This document shows, in pieces, positions 44,814 through 54,628 of a DNA stretch of 64,000 nucleotides (position 1 is the first letter of the stretch; the number at the start of each line of letters is the position of its first letter). Source of the stretch: Gracilibacter sp. BRH_c7a. GTDB taxonomy: Bacteria; Bacillota; Desulfitobacteriia; Desulfitobacteriales; Syntrophobotulaceae. Position numbers and translations under genes: made by a program. The stretch spans positions 62,001 to 126,000 of the forward strand of contig LOEZ01000053.1 in NCBI GenBank assembly GCA_001516055.1, read 5' to 3'. Below the pieces are notes generated by a model. The model did no database searches. It worked only from the letters and a program-made list of their open reading frames with translations, and had not been told where the DNA came from.

Positions 44814-45903
44814 CTCTGACTCCCTCCTTTTGCAGCATCCCTATCACGGGTTCCCCGCCTTTCGGTGTCCAAACATGATCGGGATTAGGACAAATTTCCC
44901 TGATAGCCGATTCTTCTGAAGATACATAAAGGTTATCTCCTTTAGTAGCAGCCACCAAAGGTCTTAACTTAATACGATCATTAAGAGCGATAATACCATT
45001 GCTCGTACCTAGAATAATAGAAAACGGTCCATTTAGAAGCAGGTTGCCATATACAACTCTTAAAGCGGTATACATTTCTTTCTTTGCAGGATCCATTCTC
45101 TCCATGTTTCTCCAAAATGGAGGTGCTAAAACTGAACAAGCTGTTTCCAAATCTAGTCCATGTTTACGAACCAGGAGATCAAAAGCATACGTTATGGCCT
45201 CAGTGTCAGTCTGTAAAGACAGCTGATAACCAAACATCTCCAGGTAACGTTTATTGGCACCGTATGATGATATTTCCCCATTATGAACGATTGACCAGTC
45301 CAGTAAAGTGAAGGGATGTGCACCTCCCCACCATCCGGGGGTATTGGTTGGAAAACGTCCATGTGAAGTCCAGATATATCCTTTATACTCATCTAGTCGG
45401 AAAAATTCCCCTATTTCCTCTGGATAACCCACCCCTTTAAAAGCTCCCATGTTCTTACCACTGGAAGCAACAAATGCCCCTTCAAACTTGGAATTAATCA
45501 ACATAACAATCTTCATAACAACTTCATCGCTGCCACAATCTTCATCAATAAATTCACTTTTAGGTTTGACGAAATAACGCCAGACAATAGGTGGATTTTT
45601 TACTGAAGCTACCTTTTTAGTGGGGATTTCATGACTTTCTGCAATGTTAAATTTGCTGCTCAAAAAGTCTTCTGTATATTCTTTGATACTCAGGTCATCA
45701 TAATAGATATGAAAAGCATAATGCTCTGCATATTCAGGATATATACCGTATGCGGCAAAACCCCCACCCAAGCCATTGGAGCGATCATGCATTAAGGCAA
45801 TGGACTTCATCACATCATGACCAGAAAATCTTACTCCTTGCTTGTTTATTATTCCACTAATAGCACAACCTGATGGGATCCGGATTTCGCCTTCTCTTAA
45901 CAA
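44788..45903 (-). CDS. gltB1: Glutamate synthase glutaminase (class II amidotransferase) subunit
   Basis: 371 residues. The catalytic N-terminal cysteine is at position 13 (SGCAISGI), so a 12-residue propeptide must be removed, as in other class II amidotransferases. TSHGRFPTNTPGWWGGAHPF and WSIVHNGEISSYGAN form the glutamine-binding loops. It releases ammonia from glutamine for the FMN subunit. The start is TTG at 45903, eight bases after AGGAGG. First gene of the operon; a small CCCAA/TTGGG hairpin (45925-45944) sits just ahead of the ribosome site. Confidence 0.9.
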   Translation of the reverse strand: MLREGEIRIPSGCAISGIINKQGVRFSGHDVMKSIALMHDRSNGLGGGFAAYGIYPEYAEHYAFHIYYDDLSIKEYTEDFLSSKFNIAESHEIPTKKVASVKNPPIVWRYFVKPKSEFIDEDCGSDEVVMKIVMLINSKFEGAFVASSGKNMGAFKGVGYPEEIGEFFRLDEYKGYIWTSHGRFPTNTPGWWGGAHPFTLLDWSIVHNGEISSYGANKRYLEMFGYQLSLQTDTEAITYAFDLLVRKHGLDLETACSVLAPPFWRNMERMDPAKKEMYTALRVVYGNLLLNGPFSIILGTSNGIIALNDRIKLRPLVAATKGDNLYVSSEESAIREICPNPDHVWTPKGGEPVIGMLQKEGVRDEYQYATA

Positions 45904-46003
45904 TTTAATCTCCTCCTAATAAATCCCAACTGTTTATGATTGGGTACTTGCTTTCTTTTTCTTGCTAATAGAATTCTAACACAAATATTTAATTTAAAAC
46001 CAA

Positions 46004-46060
46004 ATTATCTATATATATACAGTATTATTTAAAAGAATACGTTTTTTGAATATTGTATAC
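46004..46060 (-). promoter_or_regulatory. Nitrogen-gene motif AATATTGTATAC and putative glutamate synthase promoter
   Basis: The exact 12-mer AATATTGTATAC lies at 46049-46060 in the divergent gltB1/gdhA region. On the minus strand, GATAAT (46004-46009) with TTAAAT 17 bp upstream (46027-46032) is a plausible promoter; the motif centre is about 50 bp from the end of the -10. On the plus strand a TATAAT lies at 46094-46099 for gdhA. The same motif and spacing recur at amtB and glnN. The rest of 45904-46257 is AT-rich and gene-free. Confidence 0.6.
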
Positions 46061-46206
46061 TTGTAAACAATAGTCTATTTATTTAAATTTAAATATAATA
46101 ATAAACATTTTTGATAAAATATTACAATTAAATTAACACATACATTATTTTAGATAATGAATACAGTATTACATCGGAAAGAGTGTATGCAAGATACCTA
46201 AAATAA

Positions 46207-47595
<1,389 letters not shown>

Positions 47596-47620
47596 GATAA
47601 GAAATATTCTTGGTTACAGA

Positions 47621-47656
47621 AAAGGCTTGGATGATTAACATCCAAGCCTTTTTATT
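47621..47656. terminator. Bidirectional terminator between gdhA and alr
   Basis: A 13-bp stem (47621-47633 with 47639-47651) around ATTAA, with a T-rich tail on the plus strand and AAA ahead of the stem for the minus strand. Confidence 0.88.
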
Positions 47657-47675
47657 TTTCTCCTTAATGCTTTTT

Positions 47676-48791
47676 TTAATTATCTTTATAAATTCTCGGA
47701 ACCCTTTTGGTGATTCCGCAGAGTATCTCATAACTGATTGTATCAGACTTATTAGCTAATTCCTGAGCAGTAATCTCTTCATCTCCATCCCTACCTAGGA
47801 TTGTTACTTCATCTCCTATAGCAACATTTTCAATCTCCGTTACATCTACCATTGTCTGATCCATGCAGACCTTTCCGATGATTCGAACACGTTGCCCTCT
47901 GATAAGAACTTCTCCTCCGTTAGACATGGTTCTTCGTAAACCGTCTGCGTATCCCAAAGGAAGAGTAGCAACTTTTACGAGATGATCAGCAATGAATGAT
48001 CTACCATATCCTACACTATCTCCTGAGTTAATAGTTTTCAGATGAGATATGCGTGCTTTAAAAGATAAGACAGGTTCTAACATTACATCCCGAGGGCCGT
48101 CTTCTAACGGGTTAAGTCCATACATAATTAGGCCTGGACGGCAGATCTCATAATGGCTGGCAGGCACCTGCATCACTGCTGGAGAATTAGCAGCATGCCT
48201 GATTGGGATCTCTATACCCGCGGAACAAAGTCTCTCGTAGAGCTCATCAAGTTGAGTAAGTTGTTTCTGAACATAAGATAAATCAGGCCAATCTGCTGTA
48301 GCCAAGTGGGTGTATATTCCTTCCACATAAATATTTGGAAGTGAAGCTATCTTCGTAATATCTTCAAAAGCCGTTTCTCTAAACCCTATCCTACCCATTC
48401 CTGTGTCAATCTTAATATGGATCTTTGCAATCCTTTTAAATTTAACAGCAGCCTCAGAAAGAGCGATTGCCTGTTCTACTTGAAATATCTCAGGAATAAT
48501 ATCTTCCTTTACCAGAAACTCGGAAAATTCCGGTAAAGTTGGACCAATAACCATTATTATTAAATCTGGGAAATTGTATCTTAATTCAAGAGCCTCTTCT
48601 AAAAAGGCAACTCCAAATCTTTTTATGCCTTCCTCTTTTAGTGTGCGTACAACTTGTACGGCTCCATGTCCGTAGGCATCAGCTTTGACGATAGGCATGA
48701 TTTCACTTTTTGTATAACCTTTAATTGCTTGAAAGTTGTGTCTAAGTGCACTTAGATTTATCTCTGCCCATACAGGACGAAAATTCGTCAT
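47676..48791 (-). CDS. alr: Alanine racemase
   Basis: 371 residues, normal for the family. The PLP-binding lysine is K36 in IVKADAYGHG. The second catalytic residue is the Tyr in SVGYGRSF, and RPGLIMYG and MDQTMVDVT are also present. It makes D-alanine for peptidoglycan. It follows nnrDE by 12 bp in an operon whose upstream members are acpS, the LytS-type kinase and the BusR-like regulator. Start ATG at 48791. Confidence 0.96.
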   Translation of the reverse strand: MTNFRPVWAEINLSALRHNFQAIKGYTKSEIMPIVKADAYGHGAVQVVRTLKEEGIKRFGVAFLEEALELRYNFPDLIIMVIGPTLPEFSEFLVKEDIIPEIFQVEQAIALSEAAVKFKRIAKIHIKIDTGMGRIGFRETAFEDITKIASLPNIYVEGIYTHLATADWPDLSYVQKQLTQLDELYERLCSAGIEIPIRHAANSPAVMQVPASHYEICRPGLIMYGLNPLEDGPRDVMLEPVLSFKARISHLKTINSGDSVGYGRSFIADHLVKVATLPLGYADGLRRTMSNGGEVLIRGQRVRIIGKVCMDQTMVDVTEIENVAIGDEVTILGRDGDEEITAQELANKSDTISYEILCGITKRVPRIYKDN

Positions 48792-48803
48792 ATTAATCCT
48801 CCG

Positions 48804-50372
48804 TCAAGAGTTATCAATTCCTCTTCTCACCTTAGGTAGACATTCTACTACTTCAGAAGCTGTATATCCCGATGAACCATACTGTTCTTTAAGAATATCT
48901 GCTGCTTTTCCATGGAGGTAAACACCCAAACAAGCTGCTCCTAATGGAGGAACGCCCTGAGCTAACCAGGACAGAATACTACCTGTTAAGACATCCCCTG
49001 TTCCTCCAGTCCCTAAGCCTTCGTTACCGGTTGAGTTGAGAAAAACCCTACCATCAGGGGATGCCACGATTGTCCCAGCACCCTTAAGGACAACGATAAC
49101 ACCCCACTCTAAAGCTTTAGAAACTGCAAGCTTAAGCCTATTCTCCTGAACATCCTCAATTGAACATCCACATAGGCGAGCCATCTCACCAGGATGAGGA
49201 GTAAGGATAAGAGTCCCTTTCCCTTTTCTTAAGTTTAGTATATCAAGTTCACGGGAAATCAGATTCAAGGCATCAGCATCCAAGATAATCGGAACTTCAG
49301 TTTCTTTCAGTATATTCTTTAGGACAGGGAGAAATAACTCTGTTTGTTTTAGCCCTGGTCCAACTGCACAGGCATTGGCTCCTGCTAAGCGTTCCTCTAT
49401 GACCTTCCAGGAACCATTTGTTAAGACTTCATAATCCTTGGCAGGCCAAACGGTAGCTTCAATAACTCCTAAATCGACTGTTTCCGCAATTCCTTCGGGA
49501 ACCACTATTTGCAGGAGCCCCACTCCACAGCGTTGAGCTGACTTACCAGCAAGGATAACAGCACCACTCATCCCAATTGAACCTCCGATTAGAACCGCTC
49601 TGCCGTGTGTTCCTTTATGACCGTGAGGATGACGAACTGGAATTAAGGGCTTAATTACATCATCATTTAATAGATAGGCAAAAATCTTTTCTTCATTAAT
49701 AATGTATTCTGGTATTGATATTTGATCGACAACTAATCTTCCCGTGTAGATTGGGCCCTGCCCAAGAAAATGACCTAGCTTGGGAAGACCGAACGTTACT
49801 GTAACATCTCCGTTCACTACTGAATTATGTACCTTGCCCGTATCAGCCTCCAAACCACTGGGAATATCTACACACAGAACTGGTAGTTCTGACTTGTTCA
49901 GATCTTCTATATAACTAGCCATATTCTCCGGTATAGACCCTTTAAAACCTGTTCCGTAAAGTGCGTCTACAGCTATTTGTGATTGCATAAGAGCTAGTTT
50001 GAACAAGCGCAGCTGTTTTTCATCTTCAACACTAATTACCTTACCACTCATCTTTTGGAAGAGTTCAAAGTTGAGCTTAGTATCTCCACTTAGCTCGATT
50101 ATTCCGGCAAAGAGAAATACCGTTACTTCCATCCCTAGGACAGTTAAGTGCCTGGCAATAGCTAAGCCATCCCCGCCATTATTACCTTTACCAACAAGAA
50201 TAACAGCTTTTTGACCTTTAATAATTTTCTTATCTTCAATAGTAAGTATTTTCTTTATTTCTTGTACTACTGCCAAAGCAGCATTTTCCATAAGCACAAT
50301 ACCAGGTATACCATAATTGTTGATGGCGTTGGCATCAATGCTTCGCATCTGACTTGAACTCACTATGCGCAT
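48804..50372 (-). CDS. nnrDE: Bifunctional NAD(P)HX epimerase/dehydratase
   Basis: 522 residues: an N-terminal YjeF_N epimerase domain (about 1-220, with GNNGGDGLAIARHL and DALYGTGFKG) fused to a C-terminal ADP/ATP-dependent dehydratase domain (about 230-522, with LTPHPGEMARL and GTGGTGDVLTG). It repairs hydrated NADH and NADPH. The acpS-nnrDE-alr order is common in Firmicutes. Start ATG at 50372, 92 bp after acpS. Confidence 0.95.
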   Translation of the reverse strand: MRIVSSSQMRSIDANAINNYGIPGIVLMENAALAVVQEIKKILTIEDKKIIKGQKAVILVGKGNNGGDGLAIARHLTVLGMEVTVFLFAGIIELSGDTKLNFELFQKMSGKVISVEDEKQLRLFKLALMQSQIAVDALYGTGFKGSIPENMASYIEDLNKSELPVLCVDIPSGLEADTGKVHNSVVNGDVTVTFGLPKLGHFLGQGPIYTGRLVVDQISIPEYIINEEKIFAYLLNDDVIKPLIPVRHPHGHKGTHGRAVLIGGSIGMSGAVILAGKSAQRCGVGLLQIVVPEGIAETVDLGVIEATVWPAKDYEVLTNGSWKVIEERLAGANACAVGPGLKQTELFLPVLKNILKETEVPIILDADALNLISRELDILNLRKGKGTLILTPHPGEMARLCGCSIEDVQENRLKLAVSKALEWGVIVVLKGAGTIVASPDGRVFLNSTGNEGLGTGGTGDVLTGSILSWLAQGVPPLGAACLGVYLHGKAADILKEQYGSSGYTASEVVECLPKVRRGIDNS

Positions 50373-50464
50373 TCGTTCCCCTCCAGACCCTGATAAATCG
50401 TATAGAGCGTTTGTTATTTTAGTAGTTATATATTATTAATAAAAATTATATTAAGACTAAAAAG

Positions 50465-50827
50465 TCATTTAGAACTTAAAATAGCTACAGCAATCGCTAA
50501 ATCTTTGCTGTGGGAGAGGCTTACCCTGACTTCTCCTGCTCCTCGGGATAAAGCAACTTCTCTAGCCTTCGAGCTCAGATATACTTGGGGTTCGCCCACC
50601 TCATTACTGATTATTTCTATATCGTGCCAGGATAGTCCTCTTAGCCCTGTCCCAAGTGCTTTTAGTACTGCCTCCTTACCTGCAAACCTTGCTGCCAGAG
50701 ATGCTCCATTCTCAGCTGATTTCTCATTAAGCTCTCTGAGGGTAAAAAGCCTCTGGGTGATTCGCGGATTCCTTTGACAAGCTCCTTTAAATCTGGATAT
50801 TTCAATTATATCAGTACCTGGATACAT
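50465..50827 (-). CDS. acpS: Holo-[acyl-carrier-protein] synthase
   Basis: 120 residues from ATG at 50827, seven bases after GGAGG; the in-frame ATG at 50851 adds eight residues that lack support. Family motifs are GTDIIEISRF (metal-ligand Asp) and RFAGKEAVLKALGTG. It transfers phosphopantetheine from CoA to acyl carrier protein. It follows the kinase gene by 28 bp. Confidence 0.94.
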   Translation of the reverse strand: MYPGTDIIEISRFKGACQRNPRITQRLFTLRELNEKSAENGASLAARFAGKEAVLKALGTGLRGLSWHDIEIISNEVGEPQVYLSSKAREVALSRGAGEVRVSLSHSKDLAIAVAILSSK

Positions 50828-50855
50828 TCTATATCCTCCAATTTTTAACAATAAT

Positions 50856-52265
50856 TCAAGAGACCTCTTGTTTGATAACTCTAGAATAAGGAAGCCTCAT
50901 TTTTACTGTTGCGCCCTCGTTAAGCTTACTGGTAATAACTAAACCATATTCCTCGCCATATAACCCCCGAAGGCGGGCATGAACATTTGCCAGCCCAACC
51001 CCATTGCCTGATCCTACTCCTGGTAGGAGGACATCATTTAACCTTTTGGCTTCTATTCCCAATCCATCATCCGTAATTTCTACGAGGAGCTCAATATCGC
51101 CGTTATCTGATTCAATTCTATCAACACGGATTAACACTGTACCCCCGGTAAGCTTGGGTGTAATCCCATGTTTAACTGCGTTTTCAACCAAAGGTTGAAT
51201 ACTCAGACGTGGAACCTCTGCCTCCATCAAATCCCGAGGTATTTCTGATTTAATTTTAAGCTTGCGTCCAAAACGTGCCTTTTCCAATACTAGATAAGTG
51301 TTGACAAACTCCATTTCTTCTTTCAAAGATATTAAAGAAGCTTTTGATTTAAGGGCCTTACGGAAGAACTCAGCCAAATGAATTAATAGTCTCCTTGCCC
51401 GATTGGGATTGGAACGGCTTGTAGCTATAATGGTATTCATGATATTAAAAAAGAAATGGGGATTAATCTGTGCTTGAAGAGCATCTAATTTTGCCTCGGT
51501 GACAAGATTTGCCTGGTGATCTAAATCGGCTAACTCAACTTGAAGACTGAGAATCTGTCCCATTCCAATCGCCAAACGTATAAGGTCAGGAGACATTTTT
51601 CCGTCTTTGGTTTCGTAAAGCTTAAATGTTCCAACGACTATGCCCTTGCAGACTAAAGGAACAATAACCGCTGCCGCTAATGGACAATCACAGGTATCAG
51701 CTAGAGGACAATTTAATTCTTCTTGAGTTTGAACTATTTTAAAGTCTTTTGTCCGGATAACTTCTCTAGTAGCTTCCGTGAGAATCTTGTCTCCGGGGTG
51801 ATGTCGATCGCAACCTGCCCCGATATAAGCAAGTTGTTTTTCACAATCGGTAATAGAGACTGCGGCTACCTGTCCAATATCCTGAATAATTTTCGCTATA
51901 GCATGAGCATTTTTTTCGTTCAGACCTCTCCTCATAAAAGGTAGTGTCTCGTGAGCAATTTTTACACTCAAATCAGCTTGTCGAATATTATTTTGGGAAG
52001 TATGTTTCTTTTCTAACTTGTTTATTATCCAATAAAACAACAAGGAGTTAAGTCCCATAAAGAAAATTAATAAACCAAAATTATGAGTTATAAACCCTGC
52101 AATTATCTCTAAGATGACAATTACAGTTATTCCTCGCTTTATCTCTTTTGCCAGAAGATTTTGTTTAGTTATGGGTATTCTAGTATTAATAGGTATTCTA
52201 GTATTAATAGGTATTCTAGTATTAATAGGTATTTTAGTATTAATAGGTATTTTAGTATTATGCAT
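50856..52265 (-). CDS. LytS-type sensor histidine kinase with N-terminal hexapeptide repeats
   Basis: 469 residues. Residues about 4-33 are near-perfect tandem copies of IPINT(K/R). Two membrane segments follow (about 45-62 and 63-82), replacing the longer 5TM unit of LytS. A Cys-rich GAF domain (about 105-245, with NCPLADTCDCPLA) precedes the His_kinase domain, with phospho-acceptor H270 in QINPHFFFN and the ATPase N-box QPLVENAVKHG. No LytTR response regulator is next to it. ATG at 52265, seven bases after GGAGA; it follows the BusR-like gene by 28 bp. Confidence 0.88.
   Translation of the reverse strand: MHNTKIPINTKIPINTRIPINTRIPINTRIPITKQNLLAKEIKRGITVIVILEIIAGFITHNFGLLIFFMGLNSLLFYWIINKLEKKHTSQNNIRQADLSVKIAHETLPFMRRGLNEKNAHAIAKIIQDIGQVAAVSITDCEKQLAYIGAGCDRHHPGDKILTEATREVIRTKDFKIVQTQEELNCPLADTCDCPLAAAVIVPLVCKGIVVGTFKLYETKDGKMSPDLIRLAIGMGQILSLQVELADLDHQANLVTEAKLDALQAQINPHFFFNIMNTIIATSRSNPNRARRLLIHLAEFFRKALKSKASLISLKEEMEFVNTYLVLEKARFGRKLKIKSEIPRDLMEAEVPRLSIQPLVENAVKHGITPKLTGGTVLIRVDRIESDNGDIELLVEITDDGLGIEAKRLNDVLLPGVGSGNGVGLANVHARLRGLYGEEYGLVITSKLNEGATVKMRLPYSRVIKQEVS
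52174..52260. repeat. 18-bp tandem repeat within the kinase gene 5' end
   Basis: Almost five copies of GGTATTCTAGTATTAATA begin at 52174, 52192, 52210, 52228 and 52246 (the last is 15 bp). Three are identical; two share a C-to-T change. The 18-bp period keeps the reading frame, so copy-number change would alter protein length without a frameshift. Confidence 0.95.
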
Positions 52266-52293
52266 CTTTATTCTCCATTCTTGCTTTCTCTAA

Positions 52294-52908
52294 CTATTCC
52301 TGAATATTATCCAGTAGAGATTGGACTTCTTTAAGACCCTCATCCGGGCTTACTACAAGTAGAATATCACCTATCCTGAGAATATAGTCTGCTCCGGGAG
52401 AAAAGTTCTCATTTCCGTTTCTTACTACTCCAACAACAGTGGCCCCAGTTAGTTCTCTAACTTTAAGCTCCCTTAAAGTACGTCCGACAGCTTTTGATTC
52501 AGGTTGTACTTCAATCTCAGCAACGTCATTCCAGCGCGAAATAAATCTATCGGCATATCCTGTCAGTTTATTCAGTAGATTATCGATCTGTCTATCTATC
52601 TCTCTTCTTTTCTCCAGCAGGTCTTTAAGGTCCTCCATAAAGGATTGAATTTCGTTTTTCTGATTATAGGACCTTAAAAACTTTTCGGCCTGTTTTTTAG
52701 AATTTACTATTATACCAATACCTTGTCTTACTCCAACTACATCTTCACTTTGAAGTATAGCAATAGCTCTGCGGATAGTTTCGGGGGATACATTAAATCT
52801 TCCTGCTAAAGTAGATCTGCCATGTATCTTTTCTCCTTCATGGTACTCTCCTAAAACAATAGAATATGCTATTGAGTTGGCAATTTCTTGGTATCTGGCT
52901 TGTTCCAA
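52294..52908 (-). CDS. GntR/RCK_C regulator resembling the c-di-AMP-responsive BusR
   Basis: 204 residues: an N-terminal GntR winged helix (about 1-70, with GRFNVSPETIRRAIAILQSEDVV), a charged coiled coil (about 75-115) and a C-terminal TrkA-C/RCK_C domain (about 122-204, ending ADYILRIGDILLVVSP). This three-part layout is that of BusR, which binds c-di-AMP through RCK_C and represses osmolyte uptake. It leads the operon with the kinase and is divergent from glutamate 2,3-aminomutase. Start TTG at 52908 with AAGGGA six bases upstream. Confidence 0.82.
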   Translation of the reverse strand: MEQARYQEIANSIAYSIVLGEYHEGEKIHGRSTLAGRFNVSPETIRRAIAILQSEDVVGVRQGIGIIVNSKKQAEKFLRSYNQKNEIQSFMEDLKDLLEKRREIDRQIDNLLNKLTGYADRFISRWNDVAEIEVQPESKAVGRTLRELKVRELTGATVVGVVRNGNENFSPGADYILRIGDILLVVSPDEGLKEVQSLLDNIQE

Positions 52909-53109
52909 AATTGATCCCTTACTTTCTTATTAAATTAACTCTCTATTTACAGTAAGTCCAAATCGATTTACAGCTATACTTCAATCAGCTAATAAAAAAG
53001 CAACATATCTATTTGCGAATTTTCTATCTTAATTCTACAGTAGCTATCAGCTGAAAACAACAATTCACCTTAATCTAAATAATAAAATATTATCCATTTT
53101 TACACCCTC

Positions 53110-53139
53110 TTGACGCGTGCCAACTTTATATGTTAATAT
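53110..53139 (+). promoter_or_regulatory. Putative promoter of glutamate 2,3-aminomutase
   Basis: TTGACG at 53110-53115 is followed after 18 bp by TAATAT at 53134-53139. It lies about 110 bp upstream of the gene, in the 341-bp region shared with the BusR-like regulator. No clear operator palindrome was recognised in 52909-53249. Confidence 0.5.
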
Positions 53140-53249
53140 CGGATGGCAGTATTATACCTAAAAATAGTATGATAGACAAGCAACTGAGTTATTATATATA
53201 CATGAGCTTTTTTTGGTTATCTTTTGTGTGGAAAAGGAGGTCGTTCATA

Positions 53250-54512
53250 ATGGCTAAACAATCCTCTAAACGCGAGCAGGAATTACGTGAATACTCCTTA
53301 AAACGGGCTGATGAGCTTAAGCAGAAAATCAAGCCCTATTTAGAGAATTCTAAGAATATTCCTACCGGACTTAACCTAACTGAATTCTATGAAGCTCAAA
53401 AAGAAAGAATCCTAAATTATTTCAAAGCTACCCAAGAAGATTGGGATGACTGGCATTGGCAAATGAGAAACCGAATTTCAGATGTTAATACTCTAAGTTC
53501 AATATTTCCGATGACCGAAGAACGCAAAGCTGAAATTGCTAAGACCGGTAATATATTTCGGTGGGCAGTATCACCTTATTATCTTAGCCTGATGGATTTC
53601 GATAATCCCAGCGACCCAATTCTTCTTCAAGGGATACCAATGGGATTAGAGCTTGAAGATAAAAAAGGTGAAGTCGATCCTATGGGAGAAGCAATGACGT
53701 CACCTGCTCCTTGCATAACCCGGCGATATCCTGATCGCCTTATTATTAATGTTACCAATATATGTGGAATGTATTGCCGCCATTGTCAGAGAAGACGAAA
53801 TATAGGGGAGATAGATCAACACAGCAAAAGAGAAGACTTAATCGCTGCTTTAGATTATGTAAGAGCAAATCCGGAAATTCGAGATGTTCTTATTACTGGA
53901 GGAGATGCGCTCCTTTTAAGTGACAGCACTCTTGATTGGTTGTTAAGTGAACTTCAAAGTATTCCTCATGTAGAGATAAAGCGCTTAGGTACTCGAACTC
54001 CTGTTACGCTACCTATGCGGGTAACAAAAAAACTGGCAGATATCTTGGCAAAATATCCTCCACTTTATCTTAATACCCAGTTCAATCATTCCAAGGAAGT
54101 AACTCTGGAATCAAGAAAAGCTGTAGATAAATTAGTCGCCGCTGGAGTGATTGTCGGCAATCAAGCAGTTCTTCTCAAAGGGGTCAATAATAATCCTGAT
54201 GTTATGAAGAAGATGAACCATGAACTTTTAAAAATTCGTGTCCGCCCGTACTATATCTTCCATGCTAAAAAAGTTAAAGGTACAACCCATTTCATCCCTT
54301 CCATTCAAGAAGGATTAGATATCATGAAAGCTCTCAGAGGGTTTACTTCGGGTCTAGCTATCCCGACTTATATTGTTAATGCGCCTCAAGGAGGAGGCAA
54401 GACCCCTCTCCTCCCAGAGTATTTAGTTTCCCTTGATGACGATAAGGCTGTTCTTAGAACATGGGAAGATAAGATTGTAGATTACGATACGGATTCAGAT
54501 ACGGATAGCTGA
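53250..54512 (+). CDS. eam: Glutamate 2,3-aminomutase (radical SAM, PLP)
   Basis: 420 residues from ATG at 53250, nine bases after GGAGG. The radical SAM cluster cysteines are C172, C176 and C179 in CGMYCRHCQRRRNIGE. The two Asp residues that bind the lysine side-chain amine in lysine 2,3-aminomutase are replaced by K340 (IFHAK) and N377 (YIVNAP); their 37-residue spacing matches the Lys/Asn pair reported for glutamate 2,3-aminomutase. The enzyme makes beta-glutamate, a compatible solute. No lysine-fermentation genes are nearby. Divergent from the BusR-like regulator. Confidence 0.88.
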   Translation: MAKQSSKREQELREYSLKRADELKQKIKPYLENSKNIPTGLNLTEFYEAQKERILNYFKATQEDWDDWHWQMRNRISDVNTLSSIFPMTEERKAEIAKTGNIFRWAVSPYYLSLMDFDNPSDPILLQGIPMGLELEDKKGEVDPMGEAMTSPAPCITRRYPDRLIINVTNICGMYCRHCQRRRNIGEIDQHSKREDLIAALDYVRANPEIRDVLITGGDALLLSDSTLDWLLSELQSIPHVEIKRLGTRTPVTLPMRVTKKLADILAKYPPLYLNTQFNHSKEVTLESRKAVDKLVAAGVIVGNQAVLLKGVNNNPDVMKKMNHELLKIRVRPYYIFHAKKVKGTTHFIPSIQEGLDIMKALRGFTSGLAIPTYIVNAPQGGGKTPLLPEYLVSLDDDKAVLRTWEDKIVDYDTDSDTDS

Positions 54513-54548
54513 TAATTTACTAATATATATTTTAGTTAGCAAAAAACT

Positions 54549-54596
54549 GGGAGCATTGCTTACTACTTAATAAGTAGTAAGCAATGCTCCCTTTCT
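54549..54596. terminator. Bidirectional terminator after glutamate 2,3-aminomutase
   Basis: A 21-bp perfect stem (54549-54569 with 54571-54591) with A-rich and T-rich flanks, between convergent genes. Confidence 0.9.
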
Positions 54597-54628
54597 CATT
54601 AGTTCTATTGCATAGCACAAATATATAA

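Noticed and set aside
53250-54512. Lysine 2,3-aminomutase annotation
   Set aside because: The two Asp residues that bind the lysine amine are Lys and Asn, and no lysine-fermentation genes are nearby.
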